Of a DNA stretch of 64,000 nt, positions 51,601 through 63,590 are shown piece by piece. Origin of the DNA: Evernia prunastri (lineage: Eukaryota; Ascomycota; Lecanoromycetes; Lecanorales; Parmeliaceae); assembly GCA_003184365.1 (NCBI GenBank), contig NKYR01000001.1:186001-250000 (forward strand), read 5' to 3'. The translations under genes and the position numbers were made by a program. Numbering within the stretch: position 1 is the first letter of the stretch; each line of letters opens with the position of its first letter. Under the pieces are notes generated by a model, which saw only the letters and a list, made by a program, of their open reading frames with translations, searched no databases and was not told the origin of the DNA.

Positions 51601-53572
51601 CTGGAGAATCAGCAGCCCAGCAATCTGTAATCGGGCTTGCGATTCTCGAAATCACCAGAACAAGGAAGGTGACTACGAGTTGCCGATCGCATGGACTGCA
51701 ACTCAAACAGGTTATCCTCCAGAGTTTGAAAATTCAATGTCCTCAGACTGTTGGAGGAGCGATCAGACTTGGGGCAGCAGGAATAGGAGCCTTTGCTCCT
51801 ATGTTCACTGAATGCTGGGGTTACTGTTTCCCAACTCAACACATTCAAATACCGAAGGCTGTGAATGAATCGCAGCATTGCAAGGCTCTTCTCAGCGAGG
51901 CCCTTGAAGAAAGGCTGGAGACGGAATGAAGTCATATAGTAAGTACGTCGCCACATTCTACATTTCGAAAAAAGTCCCTGACGTCTTCGGAAAAGAATCC
52001 GTTGCTACAGTTGTAGATCAAGACCTGTAAGGCAGATGCACCTGGTAAGCCTGACCATGTCGTAGAAGCTAAATCACCAGCGCCAGGGACAACAGTTGCT
52101 CCCTACGAGGACCATGTCGTGGGGGGAAGGGCAGGCAAAAAGCGGAGTTGTTGGAAGTTGCCGCAGCACTGTGTTACCCGATATCGCTGAGGGGCAACAA
52201 TTGTAATTTTCTACCAAGTACTCTCTCCTATCCTCACTCTCTCTTGACATTAAACTCTTTTTGCTACTCTGAATGCTGATCTACTTTGTTAGTATGAAGA
52301 AGTAGATAGGGTGACAATTTTAAGTATAACAAGTTTCACGTGATAAATTATTCAAGGGATATAGATAAACGGCTCTTTAAGGAAAGATTGTCGCGATTTC
52401 CTTGGCGTTTATTGAATACTTTAGCTACTTCCTTACCCCTCACGGTGGCCAATGGTGGCAAAATGCTTTGGAAGGTAAGTACCCCGTAAGCCTGCTTAAA
52501 TACCGCTCCATAGGAAATCAATCCATCCTTCATACAACTTTTCTCACCAACAGTTGGTGTTAGAAGATATCGTTACTCGGTGTTGATCCCGGGCTTTAAC
52601 CAGACGCAACTCGGAAGTTTATCCAACGCAGCCACCAAACCACATGTCAATCAAGTAAGGTTTACTTTATAGTATCTTACTTTTGGTACCTAAGGTAAGC
52701 GCCTAAGAACGCAGGACTGAGGCCGCTACTAGCGCTGTCCAAGACTTCCGGCGAACCTCTACTGCAGCATTTATGCACGGCACCTTGGCGGGCATGCGCA
52801 CTCTCGGAATGCCATCACCGCTATAAGTCCAAGAAAGAGACCGAATGATTTATAATGAATGAGAATGAACAACAGTCGGAGGCTCAGAGGGTTTCCAGGG
52901 GGTGTCCCCTCGACAAACAACCCCACGGAATATGGTAGTAGTGGTCTTCTCAGTTCTGACAGCGTTAGCAAGCTTTTCACTACTGGGTAGCCCGCAGCCC
53001 GAACACCTATTTATGCAGGTGCCAGACGAATATAGTAAGACTTCCTCTCCTCCATCCTTCACGGCCAATCTAGGTACCCCGCTCGTGGCTGGCTGAAGGT
53101 CACCTTGCTTCGGTCTAAATAGTCTCGTTCACTCAGCTTTGCACTATTCATTTGCAATACACTTCTCTGTCGGTCTAACCTTAGTCTTCCATCCATGGAA
53201 GTCGTCATGTCATGCCATGTCCGAGTGCGCCTTCCTGTGGCTCTGATGCCCCCACATCGAGCATACTGAAGATGTACGGGTTGCGCTTCCCCGTGGTCGC
53301 ATTCATCACTAATGATGCCCACGCTATGCTGGAAGCTGTCTGACGTCAGACATGCAGAGACAGTCCTTAATCAGTTTAATTGGCTCCAATCGATAATGTG
53401 GAGCATTGAATAGGATTATGTGCTATTGAGAGGCTGCCCCATATGAAAAGGAGTCCCGCCCGATTCATTTCTTCTTCCCTTAATTTTACACTGACCCTGT
53501 TTCAGGCCTAGGCTTCTCAACTCGATCAGTTGTACTAACCATATTACGGCACTGTATCACTACATAATTATC
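48668..53572. other. Gene-poor region of about 4.9 kb
   Basis: No complete gene could be built here. The best coding-like piece is on the minus strand near 50075-50200 (SPIKYELLGDDEFLTGLIRN ...ECEETT, ending at a GTAAGT donor). It looks like an isolated exon, followed by a hydrophobic Ala-rich stretch. A perfect 14-bp inverted repeat lies at 50967-51014. Around 49229-49262 there are three imperfect CTTTTCA repeats. A plus-strand frame at 51549-51929 lacks recognisable features. Confidence 0.4.
50967..51014. repeat. Perfect 14-bp inverted repeat with 20-nt loop
   Basis: TCTCTGCATGACTT at 50967-50980 is the exact reverse complement of AAGTCATGCAGAGA at 51001-51014. A stem-loop or terminal repeat remnant is possible. 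It is not followed by a clear T-run. Confidence 0.6.
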
Positions 53573-54970
53573 ATGGCCCACACAATTGGCCATTGGCTAC
53601 CACAGGATTCTCAACTGATACATATGTGGCTGGATAGCCTGATTAGGACCGTCGACAGCATACCAGACAAAGGCCTTAGGCCCGAGCTCAAAGAATTCCA
53701 AGAGCTTATCGAAGAAGATGTTGCGCTTAAAATACTTGTCTCATTGATGTTCACCGAAGTTCCCACGAAGCCACCGTACAACAACAACCCAAATATGGTA
53801 CCCCAAGTTCGTGATTACAAGCACATGTTGAAAATCCTGGACCACATCACAAGAAGTGCACCTAAGTGGAGCCAGATTGCCAACCACACCGCAATGATCG
53901 GATTCCCTATCACTGCGATACTCGAGTGGCCCATGAATACCTACTCGGGCAATGCTTTTTTTCTCCGCAAAGACGTCAACGAACAATGGGCCAAAATACT
54001 TCGCGCTTGGGGAGACTACTTGGTTTCAGCAGACTCTGCTAGCGTTCTCACGGATGCTCCAGATGGTTGGCTAAGTCAAGTAGCAATTTCAGAATTAACT
54101 GCCAAGGGCAACAATGGGACTTCAAAATACAGTTTCGAGCAACTCTACATCTGTGACCCGACCGCCCCGCACTATGGTTACACCTCATGGGACGACTTCT
54201 TCACCAGGGAGTTTCGCGAAGGTATGCGGCCTGTCAAAAATGAAGACTTGGGCCTTTTCGCCAAGGCAGCAAACGGCGACAGTAGCTCCGTGATCTACAA
54301 CGCCTGCGAATCTTGCCCCGTCTTCCTGCGCCGTGGCAACGACGTCCAAGAGTCTGCCCAATTTTGGCTCAAGGGCCAACCGTACTCGCTCGGCGATATG
54401 TTAGCCCATCATGAGTTGACGTCTCAATTTGTAGGGGGTACAGTGTATCAAGCCTATCTCAGCGCCCTCAGCTATCATCGCTGGCACAGTCCTGTCAGCG
54501 GCACCATCGTGAAAGCGTTCAATGTCCCTGGCACCTATTCCTCTGCGAACTACTTCCAAGGCTTCGCCAACACTGAAGGCGGGCCAGACGCGATGGCGCC
54601 CAACAGCTCCCAGGCCTATGTTACCGGAGTGGCGGCGCGAGCGATCATCTTCATCCAGGCTGATAGTCAGGCGATTGGACTGATGGGATTCGTTGCGGTC
54701 GGTTTGTGCGAGGCCAGTTCGAATCGGATTACGGTTACGGAGGGTCAACATGTCAATGCAGGCGATCAGCTAGGGATGTTCCATTTCGGTGGAAGCACGC
54801 ATTGTTTGCTGTTTCGGAAAGGGGTCGATTTGGATTTTGCGCCGGAACCAAACAACGGGTCTAGTTATGATCCGCTGCTGGAACATGATCTGCCACTGAG
54901 AAGTGCAATTGCAGTGGTAAGGATGGAAAGAAAAGGGGGAATGTGGGGAAGATGGATGGGTTTGGTGTAG
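53573..54970 (+). CDS. Phosphatidylserine decarboxylase-like protein (PsiD type)
   Basis: Intronless protein of 465 residues. The first 140 residues match the N-terminal region that accompanies fungal PSD-like decarboxylases (MAHTIGHWLPQDSQLIHMWL; ILDHITRSAPKW). The catalytic part shows WDDFFTREFREGMRPV, YHRWHSPVSGTIV and FGGSTHCLLFRKG. The GGST motif is the expected self-cleavage site, with Ser at about residue 408 becoming the pyruvoyl group. No mitochondrial or membrane leader is visible, unlike housekeeping PSD1/PSD2. The family includes L-tryptophan decarboxylases such as PsiD, so an amino-acid or small-molecule decarboxylase is likely, but the substrate cannot be read from sequence. It sits in a gene-poor region next to a tannase and secreted proteins. 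Confidence 0.85.
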   Translation: MAHTIGHWLPQDSQLIHMWLDSLIRTVDSIPDKGLRPELKEFQELIEEDVALKILVSLMFTEVPTKPPYNNNPNMVPQVRDYKHMLKILDHITRSAPKWSQIANHTAMIGFPITAILEWPMNTYSGNAFFLRKDVNEQWAKILRAWGDYLVSADSASVLTDAPDGWLSQVAISELTAKGNNGTSKYSFEQLYICDPTAPHYGYTSWDDFFTREFREGMRPVKNEDLGLFAKAANGDSSSVIYNACESCPVFLRRGNDVQESAQFWLKGQPYSLGDMLAHHELTSQFVGGTVYQAYLSALSYHRWHSPVSGTIVKAFNVPGTYSSANYFQGFANTEGGPDAMAPNSSQAYVTGVAARAIIFIQADSQAIGLMGFVAVGLCEASSNRITVTEGQHVNAGDQLGMFHFGGSTHCLLFRKGVDLDFAPEPNNGSSYDPLLEHDLPLRSAIAVVRMERKGGMWGRWMGLV

Positions 54971-55824
54971 GGTTTTTTGGAGCGCATTAATCCCCTGCGT
55001 ACCGCTTTCCTACAAAATGTGTTCAGGTCACCGATCTTGAATACTGCACGAAAATATGCGCTAGCACGTCACTGGTATCGATTTTCTGTCCTGCCTTTCT
55101 GAAAACCAAACTGTCTTTCATTTCGATTTCTCTCGAAGCTGTAGGGGCAGCTACTAGTCAAAGCTCTCTTTCACGTCAAGTCCGGGTATGTACATAATTA
55201 GGTTGGTAGGTAGATAGACGAATAGTTTGATGGTCAAGTGGGTGAGTGTATACGTACGTAGGTAGGTACGGGTGTTCTGAAGGAACGACCCCCAGGACTC
55301 GATGTCCGACGGCAGCGATTGATTCAAAAGTCATTGTCCTTCAACGTCTATCGGACCATAACCGTAACCCAGATTCGAAGTCACTCCTCGCCCACAACAC
55401 CATTCTGCCAGTTGGAGGGGGCAACGGCGGAAATTCCTTCATCTTCGAACCTGCCAGTACCAAAATCGAGTTTTAGGCCCCTGGGCTTCGCTGCCCCAAG
55501 GTACAGAGGAGTATTGTCCGGAGCGATGAGGAAAAGACATAGCGTCCTAGGTACGGTGGAGAATATCTCCCATAAGAGGCGTTATTGATGTTTTTATTTA
55601 GCGAATCCCGGCCTCAGTTGGGGACCAAAAACTGCATCGACCGTGAGTGGATCAACTTGAGTTTGCACAGTCGATCAAGCTGACAATTGCGACTTAGTCC
55701 CATTGAGCACGTTGGGTTCACGGGAGCGCTATATACCGCGGTGCACTTAATATAAGCATTTGAGAGCATTTAAAGCCGCGATCCGGAGCCTTGGACAGAG
55801 CATATTGGCGATTTATGCTCGTGA
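54971..55824. other. Intergenic region between convergent genes
   Basis: 3' flanks of the decarboxylase and tannase genes. It contains GTAGGTAGGTA-type short repeats near 55195-55270. No gene is supported. Confidence 0.4.
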
Positions 55825-57682
55825 CTACAGACATCTCCAGCTAGACAGCGATTTGGAATTGCCCCCCACGTACGTGCTCCGCGACGGGTACCTACAATAT
55901 CATCAGCACCTCTCTTCGTTCGCCAGAGTCCAGCAGTCTTACTTGCAATGCCGATGCCGAAAGTCCACCCCAAGGGCCACGCTGTCATTCACAAATTTTG
56001 TGCCGACGATATCTTCCATCGCGGTGCCGTTCTCTACCCATTGTACTACTGCCGCCAGCACATTGTTCGCGTTTTCAAAGGGCACTCCTGCGGCCGACGC
56101 CCCGCCGCCTTGGCCGATGACCCAGCCTCCCGGGCCCAAGTTGCAGTGAAACATGCCGGGGACACGGAAGAAGCGAAGAAAACCGTCGAGCTCATCTGAA
56201 GACGCCTGCATTCTGCGTGAAAAGAAGTTGTAGAAACGTTCTGTGTTGAAGCTAGTAATTTGATTGTCCTGGCCGCCATGGAAGAGGATCATCTTGCCGC
56301 CTCTGCTCTGGAACTCGGAAAGGTTGTTCGGCCATGTTCGGATATTCGATGGGTTGAGCGCCTCGGCTACAGCGGCATCGTGCACGTTGAACGTGGTTGG
56401 ATCCCACGATGGATCGTAGACAACGTACTTGAACCAGCTCTGGAGAGGGGAATTTGAGCGATGGCGCAGCACAATCATCTAGAACAAGGTCTTACCAGAG
56501 AGTAGCTAAATGGCTTCCCGGCATACAAGTTCTCGGCGGCGAAGACTTCACTTCCAGGTTGCATTGCAGGAAATAGTAGGTTCCCAGCTTCGCCATAAAA
56601 GGGGCTGAATATTTCCCTGACCTTTCCCAATTGAAATGACGTCAGACAATTTGTGGAAACGTTTCCTTTACAGAGTAATGCTTCAGGGCGAAAGTTGCAG
56701 AGATTTGGATCCTCGATGATACCATCAATGGCGCCGTCAAGGCCATCACACTGGTTCAGAACTTCATCATGTATCAGCGTTTTCCACGTCGCCGGCGGAA
56801 TGAAGGCGGAAGAGTTAGCTGGACCAGTGATGGGGAAGAAACTTGCTCTCCACGACTGCAGGTTGTTGAAGTCTAGGGCGGGAGACCCTGCGACGATGCC
56901 ATCGAAATCACCTGGGAACATTTGAGCGGCTTTCATACCTTGACGTCCGCCAAGGGAGCATCCGAGGTAATAAGACTTCGTATAAGCCTTATCGTAAAAG
57001 AGTCTCGTTAGTTTCTTGCCGGCAACTGTAATGGTGTGAAGCCTGCCACGAGGAACAAAATTAGCAACTCTCCCTGACAGATGGAAGGAAACCGGAAGGC
57101 CATAGACGAGGACGACGCACGATCTCCAAGCAAAATCGGTAACCACGTCAGGGTTATGATACATAGTGATAGCAGTAGTACCATTGTGGCCGTTATTCGA
57201 GCCCACAGAGGCAAAGCTGTTTTGCGTAGTGTACGCGAGATCCTCATATTTTATACCTATACTGACTGGTCAGTCCTCTCGCGCAAGCAACCAGTCAAAC
57301 AAATATTCCGCCGTGATCTGCATCACGGAACAAACTCACACCCATCGATGCCGCCGTTGCCTGTGACGAGGAATCGATCGCTCCAGTCTTCCGGGAGCCA
57401 TAATTCGAATGACACGCTGGATCTGTTCGACGTAGGTACGGAGAGCCCCACACGACAGATATTGACCGCGACCACCTGACTCGGTCGAGCACACGTGGGG
57501 TCATTATCCGGGAGACTGAGGTTCGTGCCGGCGGCAACATACGCAAGCACGTGACGGCTACTGTTGCGTATGTATGCTTCTGGCGTGAACGACAAACATC
57601 TGTCCTGGAAGCTGCATAGCGCGTGGACCGCCAAAGGAAGCCACAGCGATGACAACGTCGTGAGGCTCAATCTGTGGGCCAT
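55825..57682 (-). CDS. Secreted tannase / feruloyl esterase
   Basis: Five exons give about 529 residues. Signal peptide: MAHRLSLTTLSSLWLPLAVHA, then LCSFQDRC. The alpha/beta-hydrolase core shows FLVTGNGGIDGC-IKYEDLAYTTQN, FASVGSNNGHNG, the nucleophile elbow YYLGCSLGGRQG, GIVAGSPALDF, the acid residue in ILFHGGQDNQI and the catalytic His in GMFHCNLGPGG. The paired Cys residues next to Ser and His are a hallmark of the family. Introns: GTGAGT...ATAG, GTGCGT...GCAG, GTAAGA...CCAG and GTAAGA...GTAG. The last one replaces a premature TAA by the normal ending RHCKYPSRSTYVGG...WRCL. Many N-glycosylation sites are present. It likely cleaves ester-linked phenolics of plant material (family knowledge). 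Confidence 0.9.
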
Positions 57683-58759
57683 TTTTGTAGAAAGCTATTG
57701 CGGCGGACTCTTGTTGCAGAACAAAAGATACTCGTGCCCCACACTAAAGACTAGCATCCCCTAGGCGCCCCCACTCGCTTACTTGTGCGTCATGCAGGAC
57801 TCAGGGGCATCCTTTTAGTCTCAGCTTGGCCGCATCGGCCACGAGGTGGGTCTGAGATCCATTGATCCTGTGGAACTGGTTATGGAACTGACATACGTAA
57901 TGTACCGACATCACTCGGCTCAGCTTCGTAGGTAGATTTTTCTTTTACTCTCTAGTCTTCCTTGCGCACCCTCAGTATGCGTTGGCATTTGACTTGCTGC
58001 AGCATGTTCGCCTTTTCGTGTTCCAATTCTTTGTGAAACAAGGGCAGCCGTATGTACGCGGAAGATCAACAGTAAAATCGTCGGTGTCAACTCTGCATAA
58101 GTCAAAGCCAAACCCCGCCTGGATCTCGGTCTCCATGTGATCTGCAGCCGCGGATTCCCTCCCTTCAGTCTTCACTGGCCGCGGGGTGTGGCTCCCCCCA
58201 CGATCTAGGTATCAGTATTTGGAAGAAAGTCGACCGGCATTGCGTATCATTAGTATGCTATATGACAGTGTCGGCCACTTGACATCTCGCATGCATGCAA
58301 ACTGTACATAGGTACATATGAAGGCGTAATTTAAAAGGCCGGTCCATCTTGTAGTGTGGCTGCCAAATCAAGAATCGAAGGGTTCCAATTAACGTCCAAG
58401 TAATCCTGCATCGAATGTCCGGCTCTTCACGATACAATAAGGAAGTACGTTTGGGCTTTTCCCCCTCTGGTGATACACTTTCGATGTAGCCGTAGGTCGG
58501 CTGTCGGTAAGGCCTGAAGCTGCTATTACAATCGGCTGTTTCAAGGCGATTGGCGATTTCCAGCCTTCTCCTGATAACGGCTTGTTCTCATATGTAACTC
58601 ACATATAAATAGTTCTGTTCCACGGGGAGAATCAATCAATCCTTCTTGGATACTTCAACACAACCTTCACTAATAACAGTGTGAGTTCAAGGATTTTCTG
58701 CCAGACGTCACCGAAATCATGCCATTTCGTCAAAACGATTTTGTCTGTCATCCCTCAGC
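57683..58759. other. Intergenic region between divergent genes
   Basis: Promoters of the tannase gene (minus) and of the secreted hypothetical gene (plus). CATATAAATAG at about 58600-58610 is a TATA-like element 150 bp before the plus-strand ATG. No gene is supported. Confidence 0.45.
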
Positions 58760-59761
58760 ATGCCAAAGATTCCGTGCTCTTGTTTGTTATACAGCCATTT
58801 GCTTTTCAGCCTCTGTTCATCATCAACTGCCGCTTCTCTCCCATCTCCCTTGGCAAATACGAATCTCACCCTAGCAACCGACAAGCTACCAACCAATTTA
58901 CCAGACCTTCCCGATTACAGATTTGACTACTCCATCCACTTATATCAGCCTCTTATCCCCGCCACACCATGTATGATGATTTCCGTTTTCGCCATGCACG
59001 ACTTGGCACTGCAAGACTTCGATTCCAAGTTCGAAGGCAAGACCTGGGCCATGTACAGCTATCCGCAAGTGAAAATGTCCTATACACCGAGCACAGAAGA
59101 TGCTAGCACTGTGCGTTGGGCGATGTGGAGCATTTCCGCTGCGAGCAGAGACATGATTGTCCACAGAAGTTTTCAAACTGCGCTATTCGATATACAATGG
59201 TCGGGGATCCAGGTTGGCGTCCTAAAATTCTTCGCGCCCAACTACAACATTGGCGGGGAGGCGGGGACGAACGACACACGAAACAAAACGGCCCTTCCCC
59301 CTGGGCCGGCGTCTGCTAGCACTGGCACAGATCTTATTTTAAGTAATCCCGTTGATCTGGAAGATGACCCTAGAAGCTTCAAGATCGAAGTAAATTTCAA
59401 ACCCACGGAGATCCTAAGGCAGGACATCTTCGTGGCCGTCGTGCAGGCGCTGTTGATTTTGGGTCCCCTCAATAGCACCGAGCGGGCCAACCAGCGTGTA
59501 GCTATCACTGGGAACGGGCTCACGGTCAAGATAATGACTACTTTCATAGAGATGGGGCGTTCATCGCCCCCTTTTCTCCTTTACCGTCATGTGGTTAGTG
59601 CGGTGGCGGCGGTGCCGAGGGTCATGCTGAGGCACGGCAAGTTTGCGGAGGTGGATATCAGAGTGCTGATTGACGGGGTAGAGGTCGGTAGGGGGTCGAT
59701 ACGGCAGGGACCGTTGAATAGGCCAGCGGCTGCTATTACGGAGGATGTATCGGTGTCTTAG
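58760..59761 (+). CDS. Secreted protein of unknown function
   Basis: Intronless 333-residue frame. The N-terminus (MPKIPCSCLLYSHLLFSLCS, then SSTAASLPSP) fits a signal peptide. The body has two parts. The first (YRFDYSIHLYQPLIPATPCM, WAMWSISAASRDMIVHRSFQ, FDIQWSGIQVGVLKF) and the second (SFKIEVNFKPTEILRQDIFV, AVVQALLILG, VLIDGVEVGRGSIRQGPLN) look like alpha/beta folds separated by a polar Asn/Thr/Gly linker. Few Cys residues are present in the mature part. I do not recognise a domain. Gene-like features are a clean long frame, a TATA element and a position in the accessory region beside the tannase. Confidence 0.7.
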   Translation: MPKIPCSCLLYSHLLFSLCSSSTAASLPSPLANTNLTLATDKLPTNLPDLPDYRFDYSIHLYQPLIPATPCMMISVFAMHDLALQDFDSKFEGKTWAMYSYPQVKMSYTPSTEDASTVRWAMWSISAASRDMIVHRSFQTALFDIQWSGIQVGVLKFFAPNYNIGGEAGTNDTRNKTALPPGPASASTGTDLILSNPVDLEDDPRSFKIEVNFKPTEILRQDIFVAVVQALLILGPLNSTERANQRVAITGNGLTVKIMTTFIEMGRSSPPFLLYRHVVSAVAAVPRVMLRHGKFAEVDIRVLIDGVEVGRGSIRQGPLNRPAAAITEDVSVS

Positions 59762-62077
59762 AAGATCAAGATTTGTGTCTTCCCGCTTGGTTCCACTTTC
59801 CTTGGCTCACGCTCGTCCGTGCTGCTACGCTTGAATCTTCAACAGAGTGACCTTTTGCTATCGCGAGGAGGTGTAATGCTTTGTTCGATGATGATGATGA
59901 TAACATGTTCAGGTCTTACTTGGTCTACCGTCGGTTCTTCTCTACCTCCGCGTCAAGTGATGAGCCCTTCAACTTCCTAAACACTAATTCGCTCTAAATA
60001 CACGACCAAGGTATTGCTCAGGTGACAATCATCAGCTCTAACTATTCGAGCCAGCTGGAGAGTCCAGATAGACCATCACCATGCCTCTCAGATCCTCCCG
60101 CCCAGCCACTTTCAATTCTGGGTCCCAATCGCCGCCAGGACCGCGCTGGTCCGCGCTAGCTTCTGCTAAGATTGTCCTTGAAGGGGCGATCTGGACGAGC
60201 CAGCTACGAGTGAGCGAGTGGATATCTTTGGAACGCGTGGTCTGAGGTTCGATTTCACTTCTTTCTAAGATCTTGTTGCTATCGGAGGAATCCTCAAAGA
60301 CTGGGCATCAGATGGGCTTCTATGACAAAGCAAGGTGGAGAATAGATGAGGCTTCAATCATTTGGGCGTTTCGCTAACGAGGTGTGAGCATTGTATTAAG
60401 TAGAAAGCCACCTCAGCACTCTCATGATCTGAGATACGTCTGATTTATCGTGCTCTCATATATCGAGACGTCACGACCTCGACTTTTGTTCCTTACCATT
60501 TGTTGAGCTGATTGCTGTAGTAAGAGTACGCGTCAAAATTCATGCGTGAGGCAGAATTATTCGGCCAAGTACCTGTGTTTTTCCCTTCAGAAGATGAATA
60601 TTCGCACATGCCAGTTGGCTGGCTACACCGACGAAGTCTAGAATATTGCAGAATTTCTTCGGTCGAAGACGTGCAATTTTTGATAATGACTTCCGATTTC
60701 ACCTACGCCTGGATTCGAATTTGTGCACGAGGACAATATTCCAGTCTTCCCCAGTTGAAAAGCTGAGGCCTTTGCATCAAAGGTTTTGACTCTATGTAAG
60801 ACTTGCGACTCGTGCGGCCTCAACAAGACCTCCAGGGTTGATGTGACAGCCACCAATAAAAAATCAGAACGAATCGACAATATTTCCTGAACGTGGAAAT
60901 AATTAACAGAAAGGGCTCTATGTAAGACTGTGTGAGCTGGAAATCGTAAAGCTCATTATTGCTGATATATTGTGTTTTTCAGCCTTCTCATTCGCGAGCG
61001 CAGTCACGAGCACAGCTGCATATGCGTATGATTGGCCTTTCAGAACGCCGAGGCTGCCTATCATGGATTGAACAAGCCAGTCAGCGCTGGAAAAGTTTCC
61101 GTATCTGTTGGATATAGAGCTGGAGTGGAATGAAGCTAAGTACAGAAAGAATGTTATGACTCCGAAAGAGAGTCAGTTGTTGGTGGAAAGACCAGTCCAT
61201 ATCAGGTGCCCTCATGACACAAATACCCCTGCTAAGAATAGCTGAAAGGTGGTATGCAATGGCGTTGTACAACCGACTAACTCTAGTCCTACTGTCGTGA
61301 GTAAGAGAGGCAAGTTTTCCTTGAGATGGCTGGAGACTAATAAAACCAGCGAGTACTGTCTCAGACAACAACAGCGGAAAAGTTCGGTTCAACACCCAGA
61401 TCTTGCATCGAGATCGGAAGATCAAGCGCTGGAGTCTTTGACTTTGCTGGCAGTTTGCCGCATGAAGGCTCCCCAAATGGGTCCAAAGAGGAGGCGGATC
61501 TGTAACGAAATTGAAAGATCCGACCGTCGCAAAGGTGGCTAGCCGTCATTTTACTGCATATTGCGCTGGAACGGACTGCCAGGCATAAGGTCTTCAATTG
61601 CGCCTTCATCAGCGCCGCAATGAAGTATATATTTGTCCAACATGTGCCTTGAATCCAGGGGGCCTTTCCCAACTGACGACTGAACTGTCTCCCCTATCTT
61701 CGATGGTTCTGGCTCTGTGCATGAGCAAGAGTTGATCAAAACCGAGAGTCGGAATTTTTCTAAGACACTACAACTGGGTTTAGAGAGGCAACGACACTTA
61801 CATCCGTACCTCGTATCATCCATGGTTTCAGAAGCACAAAAGTTGCGCCTCCAGTCGGCAGTGCGGATTTGAATCACGAAACAAGCGAGACCCGTTGATA
61901 CATAACAAAAGCGCAAAGCGCCTCGTGATAGTTCAGTACTGCGCCCACTGCTCCCGTAAGTTGTAGCCGCAAGCGACAAGGCGAGGCAAACTCCCATTTC
62001 CATAGATACTTTTTGTCGTCATCATATGAACTGCTTCGGTTTCCCATGTTTAGATTTCAGCAGCGCAATCTTGAGCT
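59762..62077. other. Gene-poor region of about 2.3 kb
   Basis: Only short frames are present. A 55-codon plus frame starts at 60080 (MPLRSSRPATFNSG...) without homology that I recognise. A minus frame at 61551-62003 begins with a hydrophobic stretch and has a Cys-rich centre, but its start lies only 75 bp from the next gene and no splice pattern supports it. No repeats were noted. Confidence 0.4.
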
Positions 62078-63201
62078 ATGGGATATCTGTCTTGTGTTTT
62101 CCTCATCTTCACCTCTGTCTCTCTTGTCCTTACAAGTCCTGCATCTCCAGCTTCGTTGAATTCTGCACTTCTCGCTTCTGCCAACTCGAAGCAAGGAAAT
62201 AACGGTCTCGGCGCATCACCTCCAGAATGCAATTTTACCCAGTACGGAAGCAACGTACGCCTGCAGAGTAGTCTCAACGCTCTAGCAAAAATTCCACAGG
62301 ACCCAGCCCGGACAACTTTTGAGATGAGAGAGCAGGGCCAAGAACCGGGCTGGTTCACCGTCCTACCGCAAGGGTTTATCAGTGGTACGTCATCCAAGTG
62401 GCTCGTAGACACCTTTCCAGAAATCTGGCTTCAGATTTGGCTTGCGTCATTGAGCGATTTCAGGCCCGGAAGAGTTCGTTTGTTGATACTTGCTGATACC
62501 TGAACATCTTTCAAATGTAGACGATGGCAAAGACTTCATCAATGTTGCTACCAAAGACAACTCACAAGTCTCGGATACCTCAAGTTGGAGGGAGATTCAA
62601 TCTGCCGCCAACTCTATCATTCAAACATGTGTTTCACAGCCCAATCCACTGGGCGGTATGGTGACCGACGTAGGTGCGTCTTTCTCATCCCTTTTGCTTA
62701 TGAGCCTCAAGTACTTTGTTCACTCATCTAGATTCGGAGTATCCATTCGGGGTGGCTGACGTGGGATATTGAAACTTCTAGGGGTGGAAGGGCTACTCAC
62801 TGTGACAGTATCGTCCTACGACAATAGATACGTTAGCTGCATTGATCCTGCCACAGTCCAACAACGCTCGCCCGCTCGATACGAATCATGCAAATCAGTT
62901 TTGAATTCAATGCCTTGGTCTGAGAATTTGATCACTTTCGGCGACGCTCCATCCCCGATCACACATGTCGAAAGACTGCCAAAGGTTTATGCGTCACGTA
63001 AGTGTTCACGATCCTTTCACGTACACAGGGATAGTTTAATGACTTGTGCTAGCGGATCGTCAATGTTTCCTACAAATTGTAATTGTTGCACCCGGCTACG
63101 AGATTGCTAGCTACAAGAGTCTGTGGGCTGCGGGTGTCGCATCGCTGGAGATGTGTACCAAACAAGGCCTGCATAGCTACGTTAAGTTGTTAGGTACGTA
63201 G
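62078..63201 (+). CDS. Secreted protein of unknown function, four exons
   Basis: Exons 62078-62384, 62521-62673, 62782-62997 and 63053-63201 join in phase to 274 residues. Signal peptide: MGYLSCVFLIFTSVSLVLTS. The mature protein contains CNFTQYGSNVRLQSSLNALA, SWREIQSAANSIIQTCVSQP, VTVSSYDNRYVSCIDPATVQ, RYESCKSVLNSMPWSENLIT, LPKVYASPDRQCFLQIVIVA and SYKSLWAAGVASLEMCTKQG. Six Cys in the mature part suggest disulfides. All donors are strong (GTACGT, GTGCGT, GTAAGT). Introns of 136 and 108 nt are longer than the local norm. I do not recognise the family; secreted fungal proteins of this layout are common and mostly uncharacterised. The 3' end could differ, because GGTACGTAG at the stop also resembles a donor. 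Confidence 0.7.
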
Positions 63202-63590
63202 ATACTTGCAATTCCAGGCATGCTGATAATCGGTGCCTCCTTGCCGACATACACATTCGATTACAAGGTCAAAGCAGAAAAACAAAACTTGGCAACTAAT
63301 AAAGCAATGGGACCGTTCACGGCTAATACTTGATTCCAGGCGTTCATCACAAGATGGCCATATTGTGGAAAGGACCAGAAAGAGAAGTCGGTTCTCTAGG
63401 AACCTCTCTCGTAAACCTCACCTCGGGTACGGTAGTGAATAATCTCACACTTTATTGAAGATGAACTTTGGCCACCGTAAGATAGAAACGAGCAGTGCAA
63501 CCCTCAATGGTAAAGAGCCAAGATAGGAATACAGCAAATAGCCTCCAACTTCCAGCTTAAGATAACAAGCGCTTCCTCCGGTGATGTTTG

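Noticed and set aside
51500..51956. Overlapping frames of about 100-126 codons on both strands
   Set aside because: No motifs and mutual overlap; treated as chance frames in a gene-poor region.
60235..60260. GAGGTTCGATTTC, resembling a tRNA B box
   Set aside because: No matching A box, acceptor stem or cloverleaf could be drawn around it.
61551..62003. Cys-rich secreted-like minus-strand frame
   Set aside because: Its start is only 75 bp from the well-supported plus-strand gene at 62078, and no splice model improves it.
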